Program-made: the position numbers and the translations under genes
Notes under the pieces: generated by a model
The model's database searches: none
What the model was told of the DNA's origin: nothing
What the model saw: only the letters and a program-made list of their open reading frames with translations
From: Patagioenas fasciata
Lineage: Eukaryota > Chordata > Aves > Columbiformes > Columbidae
NCBI RefSeq assembly: GCF_037038585.1
Contig: NC_092523.1
Span: forward strand, 43,923,001-43,987,000
Reading direction: 5' to 3'
DNA: 64,000 nt
Shown: positions 28,683 to 42,702 of the stretch, piece by piece
Layout: each line of letters begins with the position of its first letter
How positions within the stretch are numbered: the stretch's first letter is position 1

Positions 28683-28815
28683 AAACAAGGAAAACAAAAC
28701 AAAAACAAAACAACCAAACAAAACAGAAACCACCAAACCAACCAAACAAAAACCACTTCCACTACACAAAACAAACAAACAAAACAACAAACAAACACCA
28801 GACACACACAAACCA
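28683..28815. repeat. (AAAC)n-rich low-complexity tract
   Basis: Over 130 bases made almost wholly of A and C: AAAAC, AACC, CAAA and ACAC units, imperfect throughout. It generates long Lys/Thr/Asn/Gln or Cys/Val/Phe-rich chance frames on the two strands. Confidence 0.85.
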
Positions 28816-31800
28816 CTACAACTAATTACATTTATGTGTTTGGAGTAGAAGACATAATAAGTGATGTGTACTTTCTATGACAGTTACTTTAACATTCATT
28901 TACTATATCTACAGATACTTCAACATACTCTGAGGACTGTTTTAGCTTGAGTGTTCATTAAGTAACTGTTTATGTGGGACTAAATGTCATGAAAAAATTT
29001 GCTACTGGAAGGTGTTCAATTTTTTTAAAGTAAACATATTCATATCAGACCTTGTTTATCAAAACTGCTCTCATAATTTTTTTTCCAAGATGGATACTCA
29101 GAATGTACAGTATGAATACTGCTCTGCTTAAGTTTTTTAACTTGCTTTAATTTTAATAAAATTGTCTGGGAAAATGAAATAGTACAGTATAGGTTAATTG
29201 AGGGACCGTTTCTGGATTTTCTTCCAGTAATTTCTTTGAATAGTGTGAAGATGGGAAGAATGAGAAAATCCTGTTAGGTGAATTCTGTTGATACTAAATT
29301 TATCATCTGCATTAATGTCATGTGGTTTCTATAAGAAGCTAGAGACATGCTAGTGGTTATTTTTCCTAGATTTCTCAACTATTTTGGAGAAGTTATGCAA
29401 CTGAAAGAAAAAAAAAATATATATATATATATATGCCCACAGTAGAGGACAAATATGGAAGGGTTTCTGGACTCAATGAAATACCACAGTTCTTGTAGCT
29501 TGCCAAGGGATGTAGTCTACCACATTCTCAACTCCTTATCCTACCATCTTAATCTAATTTAATTCTTTATTTCTGCAAGTACATCACTATTTGTCACTTC
29601 AGTTACACTTTTCAGAAACAACTTTTTTTTCTTTCTCTTCCCTTTACTCCTACACTAGGTGTTCAAAGTCTCTCCGCAGTCACTCTACTAATCCTGTCAC
29701 GTTTGAATACCTAAACAATACCTAAACAAAACTTTCTCCCAGTTCAGAATGCCTCTAATCTTTGATCCTGAAAAAGTGTCAGAGTACAAAAATTGAAAAC
29801 AGTGATTTTATACTATTTCTGTCTCATCCCTTGAAACTTCTGAACCATCTTACCCAAGCATGGTCAAATTTGACAGAGCAGTATAATAGCATATAAGAGA
29901 AAAGTAAATCCTCACAGGCAGTGTGAAAGTTCAGTAGAGAGGAAGATGCAGGTCAGTATCACTGTGGAAAAGACAGGTTTAACTCAGTTCTTGCAAATGT
30001 TAGCTTGTTGGTGTAATAATATGTGTCTTGGTCTACTGATTATTGCCAAATTAGACTCAAAACTCTGCCTCAGATGATTCTCAATCCCTGATGTGTCAGG
30101 ATTCATACTTGGTGAGAGTTTTCTGATGTATTTGTCTAGGTCTTTTTCCTTCTAAGATCTCAAAAAAATCTTTCAACCTCAAAAGCAATGTTTTGTTAGA
30201 ATGTGAACTTGAAAACTTACCTTTTAATCAAAAGGCTCAAGTGACTAGTTAAAACATGAAACAAAACTGATTTATGTACAGGTTTTCTTTTGCTCATGGT
30301 GTCATAGCAGAACATACTCTTGCTTCAAGGCTTGATTTTAACCAGTTCCATGACTTTCTGTATTATACCATACTCAGTCCTCACTGACCCACAGGAAAGT
30401 TCCTTCTGTCCTAATCTGAGATGGTGCTGTAGATCCATTTTTATTTTTTCTTTCTTTGCCCTACAGGCCTCCTGCTCAACTACTACACCCTGTGACCTTA
30501 GGATCTTCTGTCCCCAGCGTCTGCTTAGCTCCTGCCTAAAGCAAGGGATTTTTTTTGACCCAGCATTCTTTATAAGAAAACATAAGGGACAAACTAAGAA
30601 TAAGTATATAGCGTCTATCGTATCAGCTAGACACATAGATGGAACAAGGAAGGAAAAAGAGATTACAGAATGAAACAAGTTCGAGGGACGATGATATGCA
30701 TTTATGTGGACTTGGATTTGCTAATGCCTTTAGTAAAAGGGTAACTTATTTATGATAAACTATAGGGAAATCTGGATGAGGCAATATGGTCTCCAATCGA
30801 GAAGTTCTAGTAAATAGATTAAAAATTAAAAGAAGCATGAATCAGAGGGAAATAATTCACAGATTGTACTTCTTCATGTTAGATTTTCTTTTGAAACTGT
30901 AGATGATAGGAAATTGTGTGATCTATGGAGAATGGTAATTGGGTGTTCTTCTATGTATAACACTACAAAATGTAAATATAAAGGTAAGTAAAAAAATACT
31001 TTCTGTTCTGAGACTTTATTACCCTAAATGCTGAACACTGAAAACCTCCTGCATCTCTCTTTCTTGCAAACTGTAGCTTACCATTAGCAGAAAATGATAT
31101 CTTGACTGCTTTGCCCAAAGCTGTCTCAGTTTAGAGGTGTTTTAGCATGACTAGCAGCCTGCATTCTGTCTTTCTATTATGTGAAAGTATCTGCAAGGAA
31201 AAGGTGAATGTTATATTTTTGTTGCTTTCTTGTAACTCGATTTATAGTAAATAGAAAATTTTCAGAATGTTCTGCATGAAACAGAGAAGTCTAGGCAGAT
31301 CAAATCAGCTGCAATAATATGTGGGAGCCAAGATTTTAGATGCAGAAATGTCATGACTTGAATCTACTTTATGCTCTGTCATTTAGCTTGACAGTCCTGT
31401 TGAAGTTAACCGCCACAATAAGCTACTGTGTAATTCTCAGCTGATGGCTGCACCCCTGTTGTGGTGACTGATGTTGTTAATGAATGTTGTTGAAACATGA
31501 GAAAAAGCTTTGAATGTGCATTAACAGATGATTCCAGAACAACCAAAGAGCTGGAGGGGCACTGTGAGTGAACTGGGTATGAACTTCCTCTCAAGAAACC
31601 AAAGGATGAAGATTGTTTGTGCCCTGCGAAAAATCAGACTCAATTCAACCAGTTTTAGTCAAAACAGAAAGCAAAGTAAAAAGACATGCAGACTTGACTT
31701 AGGCTAATGTTTTGAAATATCCTTCCCCACCCCCCATCCCTTCAAACACAAAACACCAACCCCATAAGCTGGATTCCTCATACTTCTCACTGAAGAATTT

Positions 31801-33807
31801 GAACTGCTTGGGTGTAAAAATTTAACTGAAAAACTGTGAGTAGCTAGCTATTTACCTCACAAAGGAATTTAACCTGTTACTTGTGCCACTCCATCTCTCT
31901 GAAACTTCTCCAGGCATGCAGTCGATATCCTGTTTTGGGAACTCTGAGGTAATTCCCAGCCTCTAACTCTTAGTCTTTTTATCCTAAACTCTAAGTATCC
32001 AGTAACACTGGCATTTGTGCCTTGGTTTAAACACATTTTCATGCTGATATTTTATATGAGATAACTGCCTATTTTATCTCACCAATACAGGTATCTGTAA
32101 AAAGATATTTAGAATTTCCTTGCTGGTTACAGGAACGGACAAAACCAAAAGAAACACAGCACAGCACATCCACTTTAGAGTAGTACATCAAGTGAAAAGA
32201 ATTGCTCTAAGGCTGAGATGATCCCCAGAGCATACCAGTTCAAAACAGAAAAAGTAATAGAGCCTGTAGCCTGTAGCATGAACAGAATTCTTATGGTATA
32301 TTTTGTTCTTCTTGGATACTTCCGCTTTTATTCCCCCTTCCTACACACATAATTTATTGCTTTAAAGTAGGTAGAAGTGTGATGTTGCATAATTCATTTA
32401 GATTTTTCAGGGGACTGATAGATTTTCTTCTTTTGTTTTATGGATAAGTAGTAATCTATGTTTTTAACAGAATCTGAATGATGTGTAGTGAATGATGTAT
32501 GAACTCCATCTAGCGCAAAATGACCTATAAACTGTGCTTGAAAACTAACATCCCATTCTCGTTTGCAAGATTATACTCTTGCTGCAGTACAAACAGCATT
32601 CAGTTGATTTGTAGTAGGATTTGCACCTAAGACTGGTACTTAGCAAGTCTCATAGGCTTCGTGGTTGTGAGCAGCAATGCCTCTAGTTCACCTCTAACAG
32701 TTGTCATGGAGATGCTACCGCTTTAAGGCAGCATCTTAATTCTGTGCTGTGTATCTCACCTACTTAGTTAGGTCCGTTCTTTATGAAGATGTGCAGAGTT
32801 GGGTGCTCATTCATGCTTGGCACACTGGTCACAAGCTTCACAGGTGGTGTGATTCAGCACAGTCTGTTAAAATAACTTGGCTCCCGAATTTGAAAAGCAC
32901 TTGTTGTGAAAAATCTTTTTAGCAACTTGGGACTGCCAGTCTCCTGACAGAGGCTGGAATTTTCAGCTAACGGATAGGTGTTGCTTACCATAGAGTAGTA
33001 TGTTACATCAAATTAATACTGAAAAACTTTGTGTGTAGATAATACTAGGAAAGCTTTGAGAGAACTTCAGTTCCTTTATGTGATGAAGTGCATACTGGGA
33101 AGAGAGTATGAGCTGTGCAGTAGACTGCAATCAGCTTCACAAACAGTGATTGCCTAATATGAATACCAGACTTTATAATTGTTACAGTTACTCTTTCAAC
33201 CTACTGATTACAGTAAAGAGCACCATGTTGTTGATACCACTCCTGCTTTATTGAGGGTCTGTCCAAGTGTTTAGGATTAAGGCTTTCCTACACTTCCTTA
33301 CTTTTGTCACATTTGTGCAAAAGTTCTAGCTGCATGTTTAATTGATCTACAAATAAACACCTTCTCCACACTGAAAAACATGCACCCTGTGTGTGTATCT
33401 TATTACAACTTCTCTTAGTTACCTTATAAATGCATGCAGACTGTGCTATGCAGTTTCCAAACTGACAGACTACTGAAGAGGAAGGATAAGGAATTTTTTT
33501 GTGCTAGTTTAGAAGTCAGATTCTTGTGAGTGAATTTATGTATTCAGAAGAGAACTGAACTTGGCTTTCAAAGCACTCTATATATACAGCAAACACACAA
33601 ATTCAAGCAGCCCAGTAGGACTGGAGAATATGTCTGGATAAGCATTTTCCATTATCATCTGAGTTCAAGTCATCACTTTTGCTGAGCGGAAGTTGTTACA
33701 GTATTTGGTCAGTCTCCATAAATCTGTTTGGATTTTAGAAGCACCAGATGGGGTTGTACTTGGGGGACAAGAGAGCATACAGAACAGAATGCCCACCAGT
33801 ATGTTAA
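28816..33807. other. AT-rich non-coding DNA, nothing recognised
   Basis: Apart from the AT microsatellite near 29.4 kb I see no repeat family or gene. A region at 30320-30678 is open on both strands for 117 codons. Neither translation shows a recognisable domain, so I treat both as chance. Confidence 0.45.
29411..29434. repeat. A-run plus (AT)n microsatellite
   Basis: Poly-A run passing directly into about nine AT dinucleotides. Confidence 0.8.
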
Positions 33808-33901
33808 AAAATTAATAAAATAAAAAAACAAACAAACAAACAAACAAAACAAAAAAACAAACAAAAAAACAACACGAAAACAAAACCAAAACCAAAAACA
33901 A
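33808..33901. repeat. (AAAC)n-rich low-complexity tract
   Basis: Clean CAAA units (33829-33848) flanked by AAAAC and A-rich blocks. The complementary frame reads as a Phe/Leu/Val/Cys-rich chance peptide. Confidence 0.85.
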
Positions 33902-34318
33902 CTCATCACATGGAAGAAAATATCTTGTAACTTCTTTTCCCCTCAGAAATCATAAGTTATTAATTTATTAACTCAGTACAAGTTAATAATGTTCTTTAAT
34001 AATTTTGTTCTAGTCTCTCTAAAAAAAAATAATTCAGTTTTCTTGCCCTATGTTGACAGGCTTCCTGTACTATGTTGGACATGTTCTGTTTGCACTAAAG
34101 ACAAGACTTGGATTGTTTTGACATTAATCTTAACACCATTAACACCAGCTTGCTATTTAGAGAGAGAGAGAAAAAAGAAAGAGATTTTGATAACCACACT
34201 TCTGAGACGTTTTACAAATGCCTTGGGGGACAAAAAATTTCCCAGCAGTCCTTTGGGGTGTCAAACATTAATCCCCTCAGTCATAAGTACACTGTGTAAT
34301 TTCTGGTTTTTGTTTTTC

Positions 34319-34337
34319 TTTTTTTTTTTTTTTTTTT
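34319..34337 (+). repeat. T19 homopolymer
   Basis: Nineteen T preceded by GTTTTTG units. No retroposed sequence recognised on either side. Confidence 0.7.
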
Positions 34338-34794
34338 AATCACAGTTGCAAGCCCTTCACACCTTGTTAGTGCTTTTAAATCCAAAACTGCATAGGGATC
34401 AGTGTGGTGTAACTCAGAGCAGCTGTGGGTGAGAACAAACATTTTGGAGTTTAGAATCCTTAACATCTTTACCTTGTGTATCGTTTTCTTTATGAAGGGG
34501 AACACTATCTGCAGTGCCTGTGAGGAAGATAAGTGTCAGAGATCTTCAACCACCAGTTTCAGAGAGGACAGAGGATGGTTGCGCTTGCTTTTTAAAAGTA
34601 GTTACAAAGAAAATAGCTTTGAGGGAAAGGGTTGCTTTTCTGTGTAGAGGAATGATTTGCTGATTTCTGGAAAGGTATATTAGCATTGAGTAGAAAAGCC
34701 TGCCTAGAGCTTTGACTCAAATTTTGAATAACCAGAAAAAAAAAGGAAATGAAAGCTTTTGGATGCTGTTTGTGCTGGATAATGCCTTAAAAAG

Positions 34795-34884
34795 ATGTTT
34801 TAGCTTTTGGTCAGCCTGGACTTGGTCCAGAAATTGAACTAGATGATCATTGTACATCCCTTCCAACTAAAATGATTCTGTTCT
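34795..34884 (+). mobile_element. CR1 3'-end relic
   Basis: A short fragment of a CR1 3' UTR on the plus strand. The diagnostic block is AACTAGATGATCATTGTACATCCCTTCCAACTAAAATGATTCTG in split form: CTAGATGATC, then CCCTTCCAAC, then AATGATTCTG, which corresponds to the GATGATCT..TTCCAACC..ATGATTCTATG end of CR1. No ORF2 part is recognisable upstream. Confidence 0.75.
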
Positions 34885-37800
34885 AGGAAGGATCTTCCAA
34901 ACAGTTAGATCTCTTTCCAAAGTAAAGTTTTAAAACAATACTGTTGAAGATCCCTCCTTTTTATTTGTGGGAGAGATTGTATTTTGTTGGTATGACAGGT
35001 GGGGGCCGAAGTTCTATTTTTTCTTATATTTTGCTAACCACTGACTCTATTGGAAAACATTATAAAGCTGAAGAAATGCTCCATATACTTAGTAGGAAAT
35101 CTTCTGAAAAGCTTATTTGGCCTGATTTTTTTATACCAATGTCATCCTGTGCATACAGAAAAGGATGTAGTTAGTCCTCATAATTTTCCTGAATGCATCT
35201 ATAAGCAAATGAACTTGTTTCTGGAAGCAGGAGTTAGTATTTTCTCTAGAGCTTTGAACTTGTTATATAGTGTAGAAGATCTCTATCTGTATACGAGGGA
35301 AAAAATCTGAAAAGGAGAAGGTGGTTGCACTGCACACCCATGAATTTAACATGGACTATGATTGTGATCATTTTCAGCAGTTCTGAATGCAGCTGGGCGA
35401 GGTTCAGGACCCATGAATATCTGTTAGTGCTCCTGTTGTAATTTTAAGTTCATTATTTTCATGGTAAGCACAATGCTTCTTCAGACTAAAAAAAAATAAT
35501 TGATTGTCTGTGTTCATACAACTGAATTCTCACAATGTCCAGAGGCAAAATAGCACAAACGTAATCCTATCTCTGAAAATAGAAAATTAAATTGTTAATG
35601 TTTATTTTCTCATGTCACAACAGGCAACTATCAGACAGCTACTTTTTTATTCAGCTCTGCTATTGGTCCCCTTTGTCACTGTGAGCAACTTATGTAGAGT
35701 CTTATCTCCAGTATTGTTCATTCATGCCTCTGCTAGTTCTTTGCATTCTATGGTTTGTCTGGTGTAGCGGTGACAATTATTGTTGTCTTAGAAAGCAAGG
35801 AAAGACCTTTCCAGAGACATGGCTAGGCTGGTAGAATGTTAATGTTTTCATGTTGCAGAAGTTATATTCAGGTAACTTCGTTACGTGTGCACTGCCCTCA
35901 AAGATGTTCTGATTCAAAAAAGCATACAAATAAATCTTCTGTTATTGGATCTTGTTTACTGAAACATTTTGGAATGGTTTTGTTTTGTTTTGTTTTCCCC
36001 TTGAAACTTTAAATACTGCAGTGCACAGATGGAAGAGAATTAGTTGTGAAGTATTAAATGCAGAAGAGAAAAACTTTGTATGATATCATAGAAGTATTCA
36101 CTGTGTCTCAGTAATTCAGTCATTGGTTCTGTTTTTATTTGGTAGGACTTCTAACCTTTTTAATAGAAGAGATCTTTTACATCTTTTCCCTTTTAAATTT
36201 ACGTAGATCTTGTACATGTGTTGCAAGATGGAAAAGTCTGTGGATAAGAAATAAACAGCTTAATCTATCTGCATTTCCTTGGAAGGTCTGAGAAAAATTG
36301 TAAAAGATTGAACATTGAGCATTAATTTTGATATTATAAGCATGGAAATTCTGCATCTGTGCCAGCAAGTTTTGCAATTGTAAAGCAAAACCACTATGTC
36401 TGAGGTTATATTGATCCTTTACTATGCATTTGGAGATGCTGAGGATTTTGACGAATGTATTTGCAAACATAAAGTAGCTCTCAGAATGAAAAATGTGGCT
36501 TTAGATAATTCTACAAAATGAAATACATGCAAGCCTCAGAAGAGATGTGCAGCTGCAGCTTCTGTCAGCAGAAGTTACTGATAATAGATGAGAAGAGTGT
36601 GAATGATTGATTAGCCTTACAAGGGGGACTGTTGTAGGTACGTAGGGTGCTTTGCAAAATCATAGACCCTGCATATGCAATAGATCAGAGGTACGTCACA
36701 ATAACAGGTAATGAGCTGTGAAACCACTGATCTTAACTATCAAGTGCTTAGCAGGTAACAGAGGAATAGAGAGAGCACTTTAATCTCTGGGCACAGAAAA
36801 AAACTACATGTATTTATGTATTAAAAATTCACAGCGCACTGATACTTCCTTAATCAAATTGCACAATTCACAGTTCAATTTAAAAACCAGGATAATGGTT
36901 TTGTTGGGCATGTTGGTACAGTTCTGAGGTTTCTGTTTAAGAACCTTTTGAGGGGAAAGATATTTGTCATTAAGCCGACAAAAAATTTATGCTGGGATCT
37001 CAAACTCAGATATAAGCTTTTGAGCTTGTTAGTGTGAAGTGAAAAGCATTCTAAATTGCTTTTACCTGCAAATAAATTTGATAAGGTGCCAGAAAGCAGA
37101 TGTTTGATTGCCAAAAAGTAAGTGAGTCACCAAATTTAAAGATATAAAAAAGATGAATATGATGCAGAGATGAGATAGGATATTCATGCCACAATGATGA
37201 AATTTGATCTCAGTGAAACACTTAGGATTTGAGCTGCCTGGACCAATTGCCAGCATGTAGCTTTGTTACCTAATTTCCTTTGTATTGTCTGAGAACAAGA
37301 AAGAGTTAAAAGACAGTCACTAAACTTTTATGTGGGTATGGTATGTTCTCTGATCTTTGCTTTTTGTACAAGCTAGTTTCTCTTGATGCTGACCCAATTG
37401 GGTGCTTCATAAGAAAATGCATCCTCACAACTCTTATTCAATCATAGTGTGTTCAGAACAATCATCTACAAAGCAGACAAAAAAAAAAAAAAGAAAAAAA
37501 AAAAGAAAAAGAAACAATAAAAATAGAGATATTATGGGTCAGTTTTGCCTGGTATGATTTTTAGTTACTTCAGTGAAATTACCAGGTGAAATTTGGTCCA
37601 ACAGCAGAAAGAATGTCATAGTGTGCATATGTGGAAGCCTGGTTTTAGGACTACATACAAATAATGATATAAAGAGTAACAAGCAGCACAAAAAAAAATA
37701 ATATAAGGTCTTGATGATTTTTTTGGTGAATATGATGGAAACATTGGTTTTATTCTTGCTTATGGGAATGTATATGAAGACGGGTACAGACTGACATCTT

Positions 37801-39369
37801 CTGAATTATGAGAAGAGCAGTGGTTGAGATAATTTTTGAAACTTTGAAGCATAAGTGAAGAATAAGGAAAAACATTTAGAGGGAAACGATAGAAAAGTCT
37901 TCCATGAAAAGTTTAATGAGAAGGAAGAAATAGAGAAGATAATACAAAACTGTCTAACTCTATCTCATTTCACTTTATATATAAATACCTGGCAAATTAA
38001 ATTGCAAAATTAGTTTTTAAGATAGATTATTTAAGTTATATTAATGGAAAAATTGTATTTATATTATTGTGCTTAAGGAAAGGATAGGCTTGTGGAATAC
38101 TCGTGATTAAATGAATCAGCTAATTAATACTAGCACTCCTAAATATTCGGTTATGTTGACTTTCTCTCTATGAAATGCATTTGCTGTTCTGGACAGCACA
38201 GGCCTCTTGGTAACCAGGACAGAACAACTGATAGATATCTATGTTTGTAGAAATTGTTAGAATGAGAGGAAGCTTTTTTCTTTTGTTAGGACATGCTTTT
38301 CTTCTTGCAGAAGATTCACTGTTCTGTGATTGTGAATTAAGTAAAAAGCATAGAGGCGAAAGACCATGGAAACAGAGATGGAAGGGAGGGAGCAGAAGGA
38401 TTTTTTATGAGACAAGAAATATTTATTAGATAGGATTAACAAAAAATAAAAAGGCTTTAAAAAAGATTTTGCACTGTACCTCAGCTGTGCTCCCAGCAAT
38501 ATTATCAATATACAGAGGAATCTCTTTTACATATTGATTCTTAGAACTAGAAGTTCTTAACGAAATGAGTTGCTACCAGAAGAAAAGCATAGCACTACAG
38601 GAAAAAGAAACTTCTTTTCTTAAACTCAAATGGAATTCAAAGCACCTTTATCTTTTGACAGTGTAAAAACATAATTGGATTCAGCCTTTCATCTCAAGAG
38701 AATCTCCAAGAGAAGACTTTTATTCACATGTTATTCAAAGTGCATTTATCTTTTAGTCACATACCAACTGCTCAATCCAGCTTTTAGGACTAAGTGACCT
38801 TTTTCAGGGAATTAGGAACATGGAAGAGCAGAAACAGCTTTCAAAATAACTCTTGTTGCAAAGTGGAAGCAAATGTCTGGGTTAAAAGTCAGTCCATTGT
38901 CAGCAAGATTCCCTATAGCTGAGGAGAGCAATGGTTGAGTTCTGAGGGATATTTGAATAGAAGTATTTTCTCAAAAAATAAGAGAAATCTTGTTTATGCT
39001 GAGAAAACTGCTAGGATTATAAATAGATAGTGCAAGTAATAAAACACTCAAGTAATGCAGGGAAATGTGTACAGAGAAAATACGCTAAAAAAAAATCATG
39101 TTTGGAGTTAGGTTTGTTGAGTGGAAAAGAAAAAAATCACTTTATTTGAAATAAAATACTGTTTGAGTAAATACGTGAAAATAATTTAAAAAATATTATT
39201 AAAAGAGTTCAGAGAGAGAGCAAAGGGTATGCTAGCGATTTCTAAAGAGTTTTTTGTATTTAGTTTCTTAATCTGAAAATGTAATTCTGTGCTGTACTAT
39301 GAAGACTGCACTTCGAAACATCTCGCTAATGTTAAAGTTAGCATTGGTTAGGGTTTTCTGTATTTGAGG
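34885..39369. other. AT-rich non-coding DNA, nothing recognised
   Basis: No gene or transposon recognised. An A-rich block (A14-G-A11-G, about 37482-37511) is the only strong compositional feature besides the GTTTT repeat. Confidence 0.45.
35977..35997 (+). repeat. (GTTTT)n simple repeat
   Basis: Four GTTTT units following GGAATG and ending in CCCC. Confidence 0.75.
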
Positions 39370-39458
39370 GGGTTTTGTTTGCTTTTGTTTGTGTTTTTGT
39401 TGTTGTTTTTGGTTTTGTGGAGATTTTTGTTTGTTTGCTTTTGGTTTCAGTTTTTTTT
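39370..39458 (+). repeat. T/G-rich low-complexity tract
   Basis: GTTTT, GTTTGC and GTTGTTG units over about 90 bases. The opposite frame gives a Lys/Thr/Asn-rich chance peptide. Confidence 0.85.
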
Positions 39459-39819
39459 AGATTTGGTATATTTTTCTTTCTAATAATGGGTCTTTGCATT
39501 ACAGTATTACATGAGAAGTGCACAGAGCAAAACCAATATATTTTTCTGGGTGTTCTGGATCATAGGACAAAGTGATGATCCTTTCCCAGATATCTCTCAG
39601 GTGGAGACAGAAGATACATATATTTAGTGAGAAGTTAAAGGAAGTAACAAGGAGAAATTAATAGATACTAGAAAATAGTTTTATTTACTCATTTAAATTG
39701 CAATGTTTTCACTATTATATTCCAAAACATGACAGCGACTACACTGCTGGTAAGCCTAATTGATTAGTTTGATTTCTCAGGGCAGCATCACATATTTTCA
39801 TACCCTGTGCATTACATGT

Positions 39820-39912
39820 GTTTGGTTTTGTGTTTTGTTTTTGTGTTTTATTGTAGTGGGTTTTTTTGTTGGTTTTGTTGTTGTTGTTGTTTGGTTTTGT
39901 TTTTGTTTTTTT
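39820..39912 (+). repeat. T/G-rich low-complexity tract
   Basis: GGTTTTGTGTTTTG followed by five GTT units and more GTTTT. Only about 360 bp from the previous tract and in the same orientation. Confidence 0.85.
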
Positions 39913-42702
39913 AAGCAATGAGATAACTTCTAATAATGGCATAATTCTCACACAGTAAGGCATACACCAGTGAACCCAAGACTAGTTTTTAGGTCTGATG
40001 AAGAAACATGGAGAGAATGCACATGCACAGTGACTAAAAGGGTTCATATTTATTTTTTCATTTTTGAAAATCAATCTACTTTATAAAAGCAAGACTGAAC
40101 TTTCTGATGGGCTTGGTTAATCAGAAACAAAGAATTATTATTACAGATGTGACCTATAGATGCTGAGACACCTGCAAAACTTTGCAGCTGGTTTAATATA
40201 TTAGACATTTATTCAAAATCGCTTAGATGATTTTCAGAAAAATCATCCAAGCAAATTCCAACTCTTTAATGCAGTTTTTTGTCAAGGTTTTGTGCTCTGA
40301 TTGAGTGTCAAAATGAAATTAATGCTTTATCTTTATATGATGTCTTATTTAACCTCTCTTTCTTAGACCTTTGGACTCCAATGCAGAAAAATAGTCAAAA
40401 GCAACTTTACACAGTATACTTTTAAGGATAGAATAGTTGTAGTCATTAAATTTCTCCTCTAGAATCTCTTGTTCATTTGGTAGAAAGGAATTATTTGTTT
40501 CAAAGGTCAAATGTTCCTTGTGGCAGGGACCATAATATCTCTCTTTCACTTAGTTGGGATGGAGGTACCTTAAGGACAACCCTGAAAGCACATTCATTTC
40601 TGTGGGTTTGTGTCTGATGCATCTTCACTCCTGTCTGCAGAAATAAGAATGCCTCTGGTTCAAATGAAGGAAATGTGGAAAATGCCTGATTAGCTCCAGT
40701 TCCTACTGAGGAATCTGCTTGCCCTCTGCTGATTTACAGCTCAAGCCTAAGAGTCAGTCTATAGAGATGAATAAAAATTTCCATACTCACAGTCTCCATT
40801 ACTTCTTGGAAATGCAATGTACTGACTTCTTTATTTTTAATACAACTTCTATTGCTTTCCTTCTAGTTGTTTAAATGGAATCTTACATAAAACCTCTTTT
40901 TACTGCCCTTTATTCTTTTGCTCTGAGGCAGAACTGTTTCCCTGTGCATTTTAAGATTCTGATTTGGATTATTTTCATCTCTCTCTCATTGGTAATGTTT
41001 CCATTTAGCCACATCTATATCCATCACATCATCTAACTTCAGTCACCTTTTTTTTTTTTTTTGGAGCCTCCTCCTAGGCACCCATTTTGTTTTTTCTTTC
41101 CATCTGCATAGTTTTTTCTCTGGGTCTTAACTACTTCCATCTTATTCACGAACTCCAACTGGAGTAATTTCTTCTCAGTTTTCACTTATTTAGGTTTGGG
41201 CATATTTCATGAAGGTTAGGATGTATCCATTTTGCTGTTGCCTAGCAGGTTTCTGAGTTTTTGTTCAGCGAAAAAAAAAAAAAAAAATAAAAGAGAGAAA
41301 GAGAGGTGAACTTTTTTGTTATTTTCATTTTTTTCAATTAAAACAAATTTTTCTTTCTGTCTCTCTCCTTTTTTTTTTTTTTTTTTTTTTGTTTTGTTTA
41401 ATGTAGATCATACATGCAGCAGTGGTAGTGTGCTGAACAATCATTCTTCTCTTGTTCTTGGCAGTTTTACTTACCACCTCAACTGGATGATATACAGAAG
41501 ATGGGATAGTTCTAATGTATGTCTATATTATTTGTGTACAGTGTACTGATAAAGAAACTGCTGCCTTCCATTTTTATATCATATATGCGTTACCATCAAT
41601 TCCTTTTACTTCCCAGACTTTTGTATTTTTCTGTCTTAGAGCTGTCTCCTCATTACACTGCTCTCTATTTACTGCCATCTGTCCTTCTCTGCTCGTTTCC
41701 ATTATTTAGTATTGCTGTGTCAAATCACAGCTTTATGGCAAAATTTGAAGAAAACCATACCTCTGGAAGTCTATCCTCTGTGTTTCCTGATAGGCAGCTG
41801 TAAATCTAATATTTTAAGATTTCCTCTTTCAATAACTTCTTTAATTCTTGCTCATCTTATATGACATTAACTGCAGATGTTATTTGTTTAACTTGGTACC
41901 TGTGGCATTAGACAGGCTCTGTGAAACCACCATGACACCTTTGAAGTTGGTACTTTGTGCAGGTGTGAGATAAAACTCTCTTAAATGTCTGTCAGTAACA
42001 AAGTTTCTCAGCCAGTTTTTAGATGTCAGTTTAGCTGGTGATTCATGATCCATTATTGTATTTTTTTTCTAGGTTTTTCATGATGAAGTGCTAAGGTTGT
42101 TTCTTAAAAGGGATTTATAGTTTTTGGAAGTAGCACAGAAAGTGTTAATTTAATCAATTCTTATTGCAAATATACTTGGACTCTATCACAGTGGCGAATC
42201 ACTCTCTTTGTGTAGGAAAGAATGATATTCAGTTAATTAGTATGCTGTGTAGCAGGATATGTTGGATAGAAATGTTTGAACAAGCCCAGTTCTTAAAATA
42301 ATTGTCTGTGATCTTAGGTACTGAAGAGTAGGTAGGATCCAAACATTCACAGTCCACTTTAGAAGATTTAAAGCCAAATCTAACGAGGTCACCTCTGTGT
42401 CCCCAGAGTATGGTCAGTCCTAAGCAGTTAGAATAGGGTTTATTTATTTTATATAAATCAATAACATGATTTCAAGAGACTTAAGTAAATTCTGGTATTT
42501 CAGTTGTTATTCAAAAAGCCAAGATGACTCTGCACACTCAGAAAAACAAAATTTTTGTCTTAAAGAAAATGATTCCACAAATTTGTTACCAAAAATTAAA
42601 TAGAATGCAAAACTGGTACCCCAGCATGGGGAACTTCCTCTCTAGAAGGTTACCCATTCACCTCTAAAGACACACATATAATAGGGCATTTCCTATGTTT
42701 TG
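39913..42702. other. AT-rich non-coding DNA, pyrimidine-rich in part
   Basis: From about 40.8 to 41.7 kb the plus strand is strikingly C/T-rich with several T runs (41049-41063, 41369-41390). No polypyrimidine-AG plus downstream exon could be supported. No transposon recognised. Confidence 0.4.
41271..41390. repeat. Imperfect purine/pyrimidine inverted repeat with A17 and T22 arms
   Basis: Left arm: A17, T, A4, then GAGAGAAAGAGAGG. Right arm: TTTCTGTCTCTCTCC then T22. The arms are roughly complementary across about 45 bases of spacer. Simple-sequence in nature, with no element ends visible. Confidence 0.55.

Noticed and set aside
30320..30678. 117-codon frames on both strands over the same bases
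   Set aside because: Overlapping antisense openness reflects a local lack of stop-forming words. No family resemblance in either translation.
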